From Ramlibacter sp. (GTDB taxonomy: Bacteria > Pseudomonadota > Gammaproteobacteria > Burkholderiales > Burkholderiaceae_C): a stretch of 64,000 bases of DNA. The notes under the pieces were generated by a model. The model was not told the origin of the DNA. It saw only the letters and a list, made by a program, of their open reading frames with translations, and did not search any database. A program made the translations under genes and the position numbers. Every line of letters starts with the position of its first letter. Position 1 is the stretch's first letter. Shown piece after piece: positions 16,941 through 25,449 of this stretch. The stretch lies in NCBI GenBank assembly GCA_030695945.1, contig JAUYOG010000022.1, positions 124,001 to 188,000 of the forward strand, given 5' to 3'.

Positions 16941-18365
16941 TCAGAGCTTCACGTACTCGTAGTCGACCGGGTTGGCGTTGATGCCCCGGTCGGGCGGCGC
17001 GATCCAGGCGGCCATCTTGCCGGGCTCGGCGACGCGCTGCATCAGGCTGTTCACGTAAGCCAGGTCGGCTTCGGTCGGCAGCCATTGCTCCTTCTTCGCG
17101 TCGAACTCCGCCTGGCTGATCGGGTGGCCCTCGGGATTGATCGGGATGCCCGCCCAGGCGCCCACCTGCCGGCGGAAGCGGCTGGAAGGCAGCTTCAGTT
17201 CGAAATCCACCGCGGCGCGCTTGATCCCCATGTTCCAGCGCGTCACGCCAACGTTGCAGTCCTTCACGTACTCCAGGCGGGTGATCTCGTTGATGCCGTT
17301 GCGCACGGTGATGGTCTCGCTCTTCATCCCGCCTTTTCCGTCCGGCACCTGGATGACCATCTCGGTGTCCGATTCGACGTGGTCCGCGAACTTGGGTTCG
17401 TCCGGGCGTCCCTTGATGCCGTTGCTGAAGTAGTTGGCGGCGTTGGAGGACGCCTCCGAGCCGAACAGGTCCAGCGAACTGGTGAACCAGAAGTTCATGA
17501 ACTTCTGCACCGTGGGCAGGTCGATCACGCCGGCCTTGCGCAGGGTGGCGACGTCGTCCGTGTCGAGCTCCTTCATCACTTCGAGCGTGCGCTTGATGAC
17601 GCGGCCCACGCCGGTCTCGCCGACGAACATGTGGTGCGCCTCTTCCGTCAGCATGAAGCGCGTGGTGCGCGCCAGCGGGTCGAACGCCGATTCGGCGAAC
17701 GACTTGAGCTGGAACTTGCCGTCACGGTCCGTGAAGTACGTGAACATGAAGAACGACAGCCAGTTGTCCATCGGCTCGTTGAAGGTGCCCAGGATGCGCG
17801 GCTTGTTGGGGTCGCCGCTGTGGCGCTCGAGGAGCTCCTCCGCCTCCTCGCGGCCGTCGCGGCCGAAGTGCGCGTGCAGCAGGTAGACCATGGCCCACAG
17901 GTGCCGGCCCTCCTCCACGTTCACCTGGAACAGGTTGCGCAGGTCGTACAGCGACGGCGCCGTGTGGCCCAGCAGGCGCTGCTGCTCCACCGAGGCCGGT
18001 TCGGTGTCGCCCTGCGTGACGATGAGGCGGCGGAAGGTGGAGCGGTACTCGCCGGGCACGTCCTGCCAGACGTCCTGCCCCATGAAATCGCCGAAGCCGA
18101 TCTTGCGGTTCTCCTCCTTGTCGGCCAGGAAGATGCCCCAGCGGTAGTCTGGCATGGGCGTGTAGCCGTAGCTGGCCCAACCCTGCGCGTCCACGCCGAC
18201 GGCAGTGCGCAGGTAGACCTCCTTGGCCTTGAAGTCGCTCGGGCCCATCTCGTCCCACCAGTTCAGGAATGCGGGCTGCCAGTGTTCGAGGGCGCGCTGC
18301 AGCTGGCGGTTCTCGCCGAGCTGGACGTTGTTGGGGATGAGGGCCTGCAGGTCGATGTTGCTCAT
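16941..18365 (-). CDS. boxB: Benzoyl-CoA 2,3-epoxidase, oxygenase subunit BoxB
   Basis: 474 residues, the usual BoxB length. The diiron ligand pattern is complete: E122, E152 and H155 (EEGRH), D213 (FTDRD), E242 and H245 (EEAHH). BoxB uses O2 to convert benzoyl-CoA to its non-aromatic 2,3-epoxide in the aerobic CoA-dependent benzoate pathway, with electrons from NADPH through the reductase BoxA. It is the last gene of the leftward unit boxR-boxC-boxB and is followed by tRNA-Pro. No boxA reads into it or follows it in the window, which is unusual since boxA normally sits next to boxB. Confidence 0.97.
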   Translation of the reverse strand: MSNIDLQALIPNNVQLGENRQLQRALEHWQPAFLNWWDEMGPSDFKAKEVYLRTAVGVDAQGWASYGYTPMPDYRWGIFLADKEENRKIGFGDFMGQDVWQDVPGEYRSTFRRLIVTQGDTEPASVEQQRLLGHTAPSLYDLRNLFQVNVEEGRHLWAMVYLLHAHFGRDGREEAEELLERHSGDPNKPRILGTFNEPMDNWLSFFMFTYFTDRDGKFQLKSFAESAFDPLARTTRFMLTEEAHHMFVGETGVGRVIKRTLEVMKELDTDDVATLRKAGVIDLPTVQKFMNFWFTSSLDLFGSEASSNAANYFSNGIKGRPDEPKFADHVESDTEMVIQVPDGKGGMKSETITVRNGINEITRLEYVKDCNVGVTRWNMGIKRAAVDFELKLPSSRFRRQVGAWAGIPINPEGHPISQAEFDAKKEQWLPTEADLAYVNSLMQRVAEPGKMAAWIAPPDRGINANPVDYEYVKL

Positions 18366-18379
18366 GAATGTTCCACGTT

Positions 18380-18442
18380 TGTCATTGCGGGCTCGACCCG
18401 TCCACGGATCGCGATGGATCCCGGATCAAGTCCGGGATGACA
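18380..18442. repeat. REP-like palindromic element between boxC and boxB
   Basis: A 63-base element bounded by inverted TGTCA/TGACA. Inside lies a perfect eight-pair hairpin, ATCCCGGA/TCCGGGAT (18418-18438) with a five-base loop. This sequence type (a TGTCATCCCGGA-like end) recurs as dispersed intergenic repeats in many proteobacteria. It occupies almost the whole gap between boxC and boxB and, as RNA, could stabilise the upstream boxC message or tune boxB levels (inference). No second copy was noticed in the window. Confidence 0.6.
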
Positions 18443-18446
18443 GCCT

Positions 18447-20135
18447 TCAAATCCGCTTCCAGTCGAACCTGGCTTTCTTGCCCGTTCCGAAAAGCTTGAG
18501 GGCGCCCTCTTCGCCGACGGCGTTGGGGCGGATGAAGATCCAGTTCTGCCATGCGGACAGGCGGCCGAAAACGCGCGTCTCCATGGTTTCCTTGCCCGGG
18601 AACCGAAGCGACGCTTCCATGCCGGTCAGCGCGTCGGGCGAGAGCGACGCGCGCTCCTCCAGCATGATGCGGATCTCGTCGTCCCAGTCGATGTCGTCCG
18701 GCGTGAGCGTCACCAGGCCCAGGGCGAGGGCCTGGTCGGCTCCCAGCACGCTGTCCTGCAGGCCCTGGAGCTGCGCGATCGTTTGCGCGTCTTCGCAGAA
18801 GCGCGTCGCCAGCCGTGTGAGGCCGTTCACTTCCGGGTAGCGCCCGAAATTGGCGGTGTTGAGTTGCAGCGTGGGCGCGGCGTCGGGCGAATCGGGCAGG
18901 TCCAGCATGTAGATGCGGTCGCAGGCCAGCGCGAGTTCGTAGAAGGTGCCGGCAAAGCACGAGCCCTGGTCCACCAGTGCGATGAGCGAACGGCTGGTCA
19001 CGTCGATGCGCGCGAGCGTGCGGCGCAGCGCGCCGATGGTTTCGCGCACCAGCCAATGCGTCTTGTGCTGCTCCAGCACGCGGTCGGCCTGCATCACGAG
19101 GTTCGCGTCTCCACGGGTCTTGATCACCCAGGTGCCGGCTTCCAGCTCGTTGGTGCGCAGGTTGAGGATCGCGTCGTCGAGTTCGCGCGCCAGCCGCAGC
19201 GGCCACCAGTCCGCGCCCGCGGCCTGGATGGCATCGGGGGCGGACTCGATCGCGGCCTTCGGCGCGTTCACGGTGATCGTCGCGATGCGGGTCGTGCGAT
19301 CGACCTGGGCATCGACGATGCCGTAGTGGTAGCCGTCTTCATCGATCAGCGGCGCGAGCGGCGGAAGGGAGATGCCCGGCCCGCCCGCGCGGTCCGACTC
19401 CGCCCGCAGCGCCGCGACCTCACTCTCCACCAGCTGCGCGAACTGCTGCGGCTTGGCGTGGGAGTCGACCAGCTTCCAGTCCTTGGCACGGTCGGCCCGC
19501 ACCCCTTCGCTGGTCGTGCAGAAGATGTCTGCCAGGTCGCGCCGCACCTTGCGCTTGTCGGTCACCCGGGTCAGGCCGCCGGTGCCGGGCAACACGCCGA
19601 GCAGCGGGACTTCGGGCAGGCTCACCGTGGAGGCGCGGTCATCGACCATCGCGATGCGGTCGCAAGCCAGCGCCAGCTCATAGCCGCCACCGGCGCAGGC
19701 ACCCGTCACGGCCGCGAGGGACTTGAGGCCCTCGTGGCGCGAGGAATCCTCCAGGCCGTTGCGCGTCTCGTTGGTGAACTTGCAGAAGTTCACTTTCCAG
19801 GCATGCGTGGACAAGCCCAGCATGTAGATGTTGGCGCCGGAGCACCAGATCTTTTCCTTGGCGCTCTCGAACACGACGACCTTCACTGCGGGATGCTCGA
19901 AGCGGATGCGGTTGAGCGCGTCGTGCAGTTCGATGTCCACGCCGAGGTCGTAGCTGTTCAGCTTGAGCTTGTAGCCGGGCTTGATGCCGCCGTCCTCGTC
20001 GATGTCCAGCTTGAGGCGGGCCACGTCCCCGTCGACGGCGAGCGTCCAGTGACGGTACTTCGAAGGGTGGGTGGCGAAGCTCACCAGCTCGCGCTCGCCC
20101 TGCCTGAACAGCAGGGGCTCGGTCATCGCATTCAT
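18447..20135 (-). CDS. boxC: 2,3-epoxybenzoyl-CoA dihydrolase BoxC
   Basis: 562 residues, the large two-crotonase-domain form typical of BoxC. The N-terminal domain (about 30-270) has KIWCSGANIYML and GACAGGGYELALACD; the C-terminal half (about 280-560) repeats the fold with FAGTFYELALACDR. BoxC opens the epoxide ring of 2,3-epoxybenzoyl-CoA by a two-water hydrolysis, releasing formate and 3,4-dehydroadipyl-CoA semialdehyde. It lies between boxR (10 bases upstream) and boxB, on the same strand. The start ATG at 20135 agrees with the family N-terminus. Confidence 0.97.
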   Translation of the reverse strand: MNAMTEPLLFRQGERELVSFATHPSKYRHWTLAVDGDVARLKLDIDEDGGIKPGYKLKLNSYDLGVDIELHDALNRIRFEHPAVKVVVFESAKEKIWCSGANIYMLGLSTHAWKVNFCKFTNETRNGLEDSSRHEGLKSLAAVTGACAGGGYELALACDRIAMVDDRASTVSLPEVPLLGVLPGTGGLTRVTDKRKVRRDLADIFCTTSEGVRADRAKDWKLVDSHAKPQQFAQLVESEVAALRAESDRAGGPGISLPPLAPLIDEDGYHYGIVDAQVDRTTRIATITVNAPKAAIESAPDAIQAAGADWWPLRLARELDDAILNLRTNELEAGTWVIKTRGDANLVMQADRVLEQHKTHWLVRETIGALRRTLARIDVTSRSLIALVDQGSCFAGTFYELALACDRIYMLDLPDSPDAAPTLQLNTANFGRYPEVNGLTRLATRFCEDAQTIAQLQGLQDSVLGADQALALGLVTLTPDDIDWDDEIRIMLEERASLSPDALTGMEASLRFPGKETMETRVFGRLSAWQNWIFIRPNAVGEEGALKLFGTGKKARFDWKRI

Positions 20136-20145
20136 GATTGGGCTC

Positions 20146-21018
20146 CTACGGAACGGCTCGTTCCAGGTCTTTCAGGGATTGCTTCACGCTCCGCGCGGCG
20201 GTGTCGACGACCGCATCGGCGCGCGCGTACAGGGCCTCGCGGCTGGCGAGGATTCGCCGCAGGTCTTCCATGGCCTCGCTGCTGGCGCCGCGCGTGGTGT
20301 CGAAGGGGCGCATGTCGCCCTGCGCCACGACCCGGCTCATGTGTTCCTCGGGGTTGGCCTTCAGCCACACGCAATAGAAGCGGCTTTGCAGCAGGTCGAA
20401 GGTTTCGCGCTCGCTCACGATGCTGCCGCCGGTGGTCATGACCACGCCGTTCGCGTGGTCCTCGGCGATGCGGAACAACGCGCGCCGCTCGTACCGGCGG
20501 TAGCCCGCCTGCCCGTGCAGGAGCAGGATCTCGTTCATGCTGGTGCCGGCCTCGCGCTCGATTTCCCGGTCCAGTTCGATGAAAGGGACGCCGCGCTGTG
20601 CGGCCAGTTGCGCGCCGAGGGTGGACTTGCCCGCGCCGCGCAGGCCGATCAGGGCGATCCGCCGCTCGCGGCCCTGCTCGTCGCCGAGGCCGAAGCTGCC
20701 CGCCAGCAGCGTGTAGGCCTGGTCCAGCTGGGCATCGTCCAGGCGCGCCAGCAAGCCGTTCACGCGGGCTAGCGCGGGCCTCGGCGCGTCCTGGAGCAGC
20801 TCGAGGATGGTGATGTTCAGTGCGCGCGCGGCTGCTTCCAGCGAATTGATCGAGACGTTGCCCTTGCCGCCTTCCACGTCCGCGAGGAAGCGCTCGGACA
20901 GCCCCGAGTCGGCGGCGAGTTGCTTGCGCGTCATTCCCCTGCGCGCCCGCCAGGCCCGAACCCGCGCGCCGAGCTCGGCGAGCGTGGCCTTGGCGTCGTG
21001 ATCGGTCATGAGTTGCAT
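20146..21018 (-). CDS. boxR: BoxR transcriptional regulator (HTH plus shikimate-kinase-like domain)
   Basis: 290 residues in the BoxR/BzdR layout. An XRE-type helix-turn-helix (about 15-75; RKQLAADSGLSERFLADVEGG) is followed by a linker and a shikimate-kinase-like domain with Walker A GLRGAGKST (125-133). In this family the kinase-like domain does not serve aromatic biosynthesis but binds benzoyl-CoA, which releases the repressor from box promoters. It is the first gene of the leftward box operon, so it probably controls itself and the divergent genes. An internal ATG at codon 4 is an alternative start. Confidence 0.93.
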   Translation of the reverse strand: MQLMTDHDAKATLAELGARVRAWRARRGMTRKQLAADSGLSERFLADVEGGKGNVSINSLEAAARALNITILELLQDAPRPALARVNGLLARLDDAQLDQAYTLLAGSFGLGDEQGRERRIALIGLRGAGKSTLGAQLAAQRGVPFIELDREIEREAGTSMNEILLLHGQAGYRRYERRALFRIAEDHANGVVMTTGGSIVSERETFDLLQSRFYCVWLKANPEEHMSRVVAQGDMRPFDTTRGASSEAMEDLRRILASREALYARADAVVDTAARSVKQSLKDLERAVP

Positions 21019-21141
21019 GTTGGCGGACTTTTTTTGAAGAAAACTTGCGCTAGATCAAGATTGCAGTATACTTCCTGTCGTTGACCTGTCAAGCAGTTTA
21101 TTGCATATGCCCCCCGCCGGGATTACGATGAGCGAACCGAT
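21019..21141. promoter_or_regulatory. Divergent boxR / flavodoxin promoter region
   Basis: 123 bases, A+T-rich in the middle. It contains a perfect inverted repeat TTGACCTGTCAA (21081-21092) whose left part could also be a -35 box for the rightward genes, with CATATG near 21104 as -10. TTGCA occurs at 21061-21065 and 21101-21105. BzdR/BoxR operators are described as TGCA repeats; here the spacing is 36 bases rather than the usual close one, so BoxR binding is likely by context but not shown by a canonical site. Confidence 0.5.
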
Positions 21142-21612
21142 ATGAAGCTGAAGATCCTCGTGGGCACCATGACCAGTACCGCCGACTATGTCGCGCAAGC
21201 CATCCAGATGGACTGTGCCGACGCGGTGGACGAGATCGAGGTGCAGTTGATGGATGGCCTGGACATCAGCGTTTTCGATGAAGATGCGCTATATCTCATC
21301 TGCTCGTCCACCTATGGCTCCGGCGACGTGCCCGACAACGCGCGCCAGCTCTACGAGTCACTGGATGCCCATCCCAAGTACCTCGGCCACGTGCGCTACG
21401 GCGTGATCGCCCTGGGCGACCGCACCTACCTCAATACCTTCGCGTTCGGCGGCAAGAAGTTCGACGAGCGGCTCCAGGGGCTGGGCGCGCAGCGCATCGG
21501 CGATGTGTGGTGCCACGACGCGAGCGCGGGCACGATGCCCGAGGAACTGGGCACGGCCTGGTGCCGCGACTGGCTTGCGCAAGCGTTGGCATTGGTTCAA
21601 GCTGATGCCTAA
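21142..21612 (+). CDS. MioC-like flavodoxin domain protein
   Basis: 156 residues, one flavodoxin-like domain. The FMN phosphate loop is GTMTSTADYVA (8-18), and CSSTYGSGDVPDN and GDRTYLNTFAFGGK form the isoalloxazine-side loops, as in MioC and the FMN domain of sulfite reductase. It is a small cytosolic FMN electron carrier. It starts the rightward benzoate unit: the benzoate-CoA ligase begins 10 bases after its stop. Its place next to box genes without boxA suggests it may move electrons in the pathway, but that is inference. Confidence 0.85.
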   Translation: MKLKILVGTMTSTADYVAQAIQMDCADAVDEIEVQLMDGLDISVFDEDALYLICSSTYGSGDVPDNARQLYESLDAHPKYLGHVRYGVIALGDRTYLNTFAFGGKKFDERLQGLGAQRIGDVWCHDASAGTMPEELGTAWCRDWLAQALALVQADA

Positions 21613-21622
21613 GGGTCCATCC

Positions 21623-23200
21623 ATGCATCTCAGCCGAGCCGACCACAGCGCCTTCCCGCCCCGGGTCGAGATCCCGCGCGATTACAACGCGGCGCACGAC
21701 CTGCTGGCACGCAACGCCAACCGTTCCGCCAAGGCCGCCTTCATCGACGCATCGTCCGGCGCGCATCTCACGTATGGCGAGCTGACCGACCAGGCGCACC
21801 GCTTCGCGAACGCCCTGCGCGCCCACGGGTTCGCGCCCGAGTCGCGCGTCATGATCGCGATGCTGGACACGCTCGAGTGGCCGGTCGTCTTCCTCGGCTG
21901 CATCCTGGCCGGCGTCGTCCCGATCGCCGCCAACACGCTGCTGACCACCAAGGATTTCGAGTTCATGCTGCGCGATTCGCGGGCGCAGGCGCTGTTCGTT
22001 TCCAAGCCCCTGCTGCCCGCGTTCGAGCCGCTGATCGGCAAGATCGGGACGCTGCGCACCGTGTTCGTCGCCGGCGACGACGGCCCGAATTCCGTGGCCG
22101 CGCTCGTCCAGGGCGGCGCCACGGCGCTGCACGTGGCCAACACCTGCGCCGACGACGCCTGCTTCTGGCTGTACTCCAGCGGTTCGACCGGCACGCCCAA
22201 GGGTACGGTGCACCTGCACAGCCACCTCATCCAGACGGCGGAGCTTTATGGCCGGGGCGTGCTGGGCATCCGCGAGGACGACGTCGTGTACTCGGCCGCC
22301 AAGCTGTTCTTCGCGTACGGCCTGGGCAACTCCCTCACCTTCCCCCTCAGTGTCGGCGCCACCGCCGTCCTGCTGCCCTCGCGGCCGACCCCGGCCGATG
22401 TCTTCGGCACGCTCAGGAAGTACCAGCCTTCGATCTTTTACGGCGTGCCCACGCTCTACGCGGCCTTGCTGGCGGATGGCGCCCGGCCGCAACGCGCCGA
22501 GATGAACCTGCGTGTGTGCACCAGCGCGGGCGAGGCGCTGCCCGCGGACATCGGCAAGCGCTGGACCGAAGCCTATGGCTGCGAAATCCTCGACGGCATC
22601 GGCTCCACCGAGATGCTGCACATCTTCCTGTCCAACCGTCCCGGCGAGGTGCGCTACGGCACCACCGGCAAGGCGGTGCCGGGCTACGAGCTGAAGATCG
22701 TGGCGGACGACGGACATGAGTGCGGCGTCGGCGAGATCGGCGAGCTGCAGATCTCCGGGCCCAGCGCGGCACTGATGTACTGGAACAGCCGGGCCAAGAC
22801 GAAGGCGACGTTCGCCGGCGAGTGGACACGCAGCGGCGACAAGTACACGCGCGACGCGGACGGCTATTACACCTATGGCGGGCGCAGCGACGACATGCTG
22901 AAGGTGGGCGGCATCTACGTGTCCCCGTTCGAAGTCGAGGCCTGCCTCATGACGCACGGCTCGGTGCTCGAAGCGGCCGTGATCGGCGTCGCGGACACCG
23001 ACGAGCTCGTCAAGCCAAAGGCTTACGTGGTGCTCAAGACCGGCCAGGCGGCGACGGCGGAAGAACTGCAGATGCACGTCAAGAGCCTGCTGGCGCCGTA
23101 CAAGTATCCGCGCTGGATCCAGTTCGTGCCGGAACTGCCGAAGACGGCCACCGGCAAGATCCAGCGTTTCAAGCTCAGGTCTCCGGCGGGCTCCGCTTGA
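21623..23200 (+). CDS. bclA: Benzoate-CoA ligase
   Basis: 525 residues from ATG 21623, which has an AAGGG site seven bases upstream; the in-frame ATG at 21605 lies before the flavodoxin stop. It is an ANL-superfamily adenylate-forming enzyme: P-loop YSSGSTGTPKG (about 180-190), A5 motif GIGSTEM, and the C-terminal GRSDDMLKVGG hinge and catalytic Lys in TGKIQRFKL. Benzoate-CoA ligases of the box pathway have this length and the AKLFFAYGLGNS stretch. It makes benzoyl-CoA from benzoate, ATP and CoA, the first step before BoxAB and BoxC. Confidence 0.95.
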   Translation: MHLSRADHSAFPPRVEIPRDYNAAHDLLARNANRSAKAAFIDASSGAHLTYGELTDQAHRFANALRAHGFAPESRVMIAMLDTLEWPVVFLGCILAGVVPIAANTLLTTKDFEFMLRDSRAQALFVSKPLLPAFEPLIGKIGTLRTVFVAGDDGPNSVAALVQGGATALHVANTCADDACFWLYSSGSTGTPKGTVHLHSHLIQTAELYGRGVLGIREDDVVYSAAKLFFAYGLGNSLTFPLSVGATAVLLPSRPTPADVFGTLRKYQPSIFYGVPTLYAALLADGARPQRAEMNLRVCTSAGEALPADIGKRWTEAYGCEILDGIGSTEMLHIFLSNRPGEVRYGTTGKAVPGYELKIVADDGHECGVGEIGELQISGPSAALMYWNSRAKTKATFAGEWTRSGDKYTRDADGYYTYGGRSDDMLKVGGIYVSPFEVEACLMTHGSVLEAAVIGVADTDELVKPKAYVVLKTGQAATAEELQMHVKSLLAPYKYPRWIQFVPELPKTATGKIQRFKLRSPAGSA

Positions 23201-23262
23201 GGGCGAGAGCCCGAATCCGGGTAAGCCATGGTATGCAGCCGCCGCCGGCGCGGTAAAAATGC

Positions 23263-23274
23263 TTTAGGCCTAAA
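23263..23274. promoter_or_regulatory. Palindromic operator candidate upstream of the benzoate ABC importer
   Basis: A perfect 12-base palindrome, TTTAGGCCTAAA, in the 97-base gap between the ligase and the binding-protein gene, 23 bases before the ATG. An A+T-rich run follows and GGAG precedes the start. Its position around the expected promoter makes it a plausible repressor or activator site; I cannot say for which protein. Confidence 0.45.
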
Positions 23275-23297
23275 TTAAAACTGAAGGAGACCTCCCC

Positions 23298-24485
23298 ATG
23301 ACAACTCGCCGACTCGTCCTCACCCGCAGCGCCGCCATCGTGGGCGCCGCGTCCACGGGCTTGCTGCTCCCCCAGATCGTCCGTGCGCAAGGCAACAAGG
23401 TCCGCGTGGGCCTCATGCTGCCCTACACCGGCACCTACGCGCAGCTGGGCGTCGCCATCGAAAACGGCGTGCGCATGGCCATCCAGGAAAAAGGCGGCAA
23501 GCTCGGTGGCCGCGAGATCGAATGGTTCAAGGTGGACGACGAGTCCGAGCCCTCCAAGGGCGTCGAGAACGCGAGCCGCCTCGTCCAGCGCGACAAGGTC
23601 GATGTTCTGATCGGCACGGTGCACTCGGGCGTGCAGATGGGGATCCAGAAGGTCGTTCGCGACAGCGGCACCCTGTGCATCATCCCGAACGCCGGCGCGC
23701 ATGCCGCGACGCGCGCCCTGTGCGCCCCCAACGTGTTCCGCACCTCCTTCACCAACTCGCAGCCCACGCTGGCGCTGGGCAAGGCCATGGTGGACCGCGG
23801 GCACAAGAAGGCCGTCTGGATCACCCACAAGTACGCGGCCGGCGACGAGGCCTTCGAAGGCTTTCGCGACAGCTACACCAAGGCGGGCGGCACCGTGGTG
23901 AAAGAGCTCGGCTTGCCCTTCCCCCAGGTGGAGTTCCAGGCCCTGCTGACCGAGATCGCGGCACTCAAGCCGGACGCGGTCGCCTGCTTCTTCGCCGGCG
24001 GGGCGGCGGCCAAGTTCATCCGCGACTACGCGGCCGCGGGCCTGAAGGGCAAGATCGCGCTGTACGGTTCGGGCTTCCTCACCGAAGGCGTCCTCGACGC
24101 GGCCGGGCCGGCCGCCGATGGCATCATCACGACCATGCACTACAGCGACTCGCTGGACACGCCGCGCAACAAGCAGTTCCGCCTGGCCTACGCCACGACG
24201 TTCCGCAGCCAGCCCGACGTGTATGCCGTGCAGGGCTACGACTCGGGCCAGCTGCTGGTGCAGGGTGCCGCCGCCGTCAAGGGCGACCTGAACAACAAGC
24301 AGGCCCTGTACAAGGCCATGGAATCCGCGGTCATCGACAGCCCGCGCGGCAAGTGGACGATGAGCAAATCGCACAACCCGGTGCAGGACATGTACCTGCG
24401 CGTCGTGGAAAACAAGGAAAACAAGGTGCTCGGCATCGCCGTCAAGGCATTGGCCGATTCCGGCGCCGGCTGCAAGATGGGCTGA
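23298..24485 (+). CDS. ABC importer periplasmic binding protein (benzoate-type, Leu/Ile/Val family)
   Basis: 395 residues. A signal peptide (about 1-30, with RR near the start and ending IVRAQ) precedes a type I periplasmic binding fold starting VRVGLMLPYTGTYAQLG. It belongs to the branched-chain-amino-acid binding-protein group that also serves aromatic acids. Placed right after benzoate-CoA ligase and before genes for both permeases and both ATPases, it probably captures benzoate or a related aromatic acid. A terminator after it (24503) would let it be made in excess over the membrane parts. Confidence 0.88.
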   Translation: MTTRRLVLTRSAAIVGAASTGLLLPQIVRAQGNKVRVGLMLPYTGTYAQLGVAIENGVRMAIQEKGGKLGGREIEWFKVDDESEPSKGVENASRLVQRDKVDVLIGTVHSGVQMGIQKVVRDSGTLCIIPNAGAHAATRALCAPNVFRTSFTNSQPTLALGKAMVDRGHKKAVWITHKYAAGDEAFEGFRDSYTKAGGTVVKELGLPFPQVEFQALLTEIAALKPDAVACFFAGGAAAKFIRDYAAAGLKGKIALYGSGFLTEGVLDAAGPAADGIITTMHYSDSLDTPRNKQFRLAYATTFRSQPDVYAVQGYDSGQLLVQGAAAVKGDLNNKQALYKAMESAVIDSPRGKWTMSKSHNPVQDMYLRVVENKENKVLGIAVKALADSGAGCKMG

Positions 24486-24502
24486 GCCTTTCGAGCTGCA
24501 AC

Positions 24503-24531
24503 AATGGGAGGTTCGCGCCTCCCATTTTTTT
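24503..24531 (+). terminator. Intrinsic terminator inside the importer operon
   Basis: A nine-pair stem AATGGGAGG/CCTCCCATT with a six-base loop and a T-rich tail (seven T). It sits between the binding-protein gene and the first permease gene, 17 bases after the stop. Partial read-through would give the high binding-protein to permease ratio common in such operons. Confidence 0.88.
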
Positions 24532-24585
24532 GGTTCAGCGTTTCATGACTCCCGCCAACAACATGCTTTCGCGCTACCTCGCCTG

Positions 24586-25449
24586 ATGGATCTCGCCAAT
24601 TTCCTGATCCAGCTCCTCAACAGCGTGCAGTACGGGCTGCTGCTGTTCATGCTCGCGGCCGGACTGACCCTGATCTTCGGGATCATGGGCGTCGTCAACC
24701 TCGCGCACGGCAGCTTCTACATGCTCGGTGCGTACCTGGCGTGGTCGCTCTCCAGCCTGACCGGCAGCTTCGCGCTGGCGATCCTCGGCGGAGCGGTGCT
24801 GTCGGTCGTCTTCGGCCTGGCGCTGGAGCGCCTGCTGTTTCGCCACTTCTACCAGCGCGACCACCTCGACCAGGTGCTGCTGACTTTCGGCCTGATCTAC
24901 ATCTTCGAGGAGACGCGCTCCATCCTCTGGGGCGACGATGTGCACGGCGTGAAGATCCCGGAGCTGCTGTCCGCCTCCATCCCTCTCACGGACAACATGT
25001 CGTACCCGGTGTACCGGCTGTTCATGTCGGGCGTGTGCGTAGCGCTCGCGATCGCGCTGTACCTGCTGATCTCGAAGACGCGCCTGGGCATGAAGATCCG
25101 TGCCGGGGCGTTCAACCGCGACATGACCGAGGCACTGGGCGTCAACATCAAGTTGATCCACACCATCGTCTTCGCCATCGGCGTCGCGCTGGCCACGGTC
25201 GCCGGCATGATCGCCTCGCCGATTTCCAGCGTCTACCCCAACATGGGCTCGCAGGTGCTGATCATGTGCTTCGTGGTCGTCGTCATCGGCGGCATCGGCT
25301 CGGTGCGCGGCGCGCTGATCTCCGCCCTGCTGGTGGGCCTGGTGGACACGTTCGGCAAGGTGCTGCTGCCGCAGGTGGCCGGGATGCTCGTGTACATGTT
25401 GATGGCAGCCGTCCTGCTCTGGAAGCCCGAGGGGCTCTTCAAGCAATGA
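24586..25449 (+). CDS. Branched-chain-type ABC permease LivH (benzoate cluster)
   Basis: 287 residues, about eight membrane helices, with the LivH signatures GLTLIFGIMGVVNLAHGSFYMLGAY near the N-terminus and VVVIGGIGSVRGALI near the C-terminus (the ATPase-contacting loop). It forms the inner-membrane channel with the LivM partner, whose start overlaps its stop by four bases. The substrate, likely an aromatic acid, is inferred from the neighbouring ligase and box genes. Confidence 0.92.
   Translation: MDLANFLIQLLNSVQYGLLLFMLAAGLTLIFGIMGVVNLAHGSFYMLGAYLAWSLSSLTGSFALAILGGAVLSVVFGLALERLLFRHFYQRDHLDQVLLTFGLIYIFEETRSILWGDDVHGVKIPELLSASIPLTDNMSYPVYRLFMSGVCVALAIALYLLISKTRLGMKIRAGAFNRDMTEALGVNIKLIHTIVFAIGVALATVAGMIASPISSVYPNMGSQVLIMCFVVVVIGGIGSVRGALISALLVGLVDTFGKVLLPQVAGMLVYMLMAAVLLWKPEGLFKQ

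Noticed and set aside
21019..21141. Canonical TGCA-N6-TGCA BoxR/BzdR operator
   Set aside because: Only two TGCA words occur here and they are 36 bases apart, so the known spacing is not met.
21431..23077. A 548-codon open frame antisense to benzoate-CoA ligase
   Set aside because: The forward frame carries all adenylating-enzyme motifs; the reverse product is low-complexity and unrelated to any family I know.
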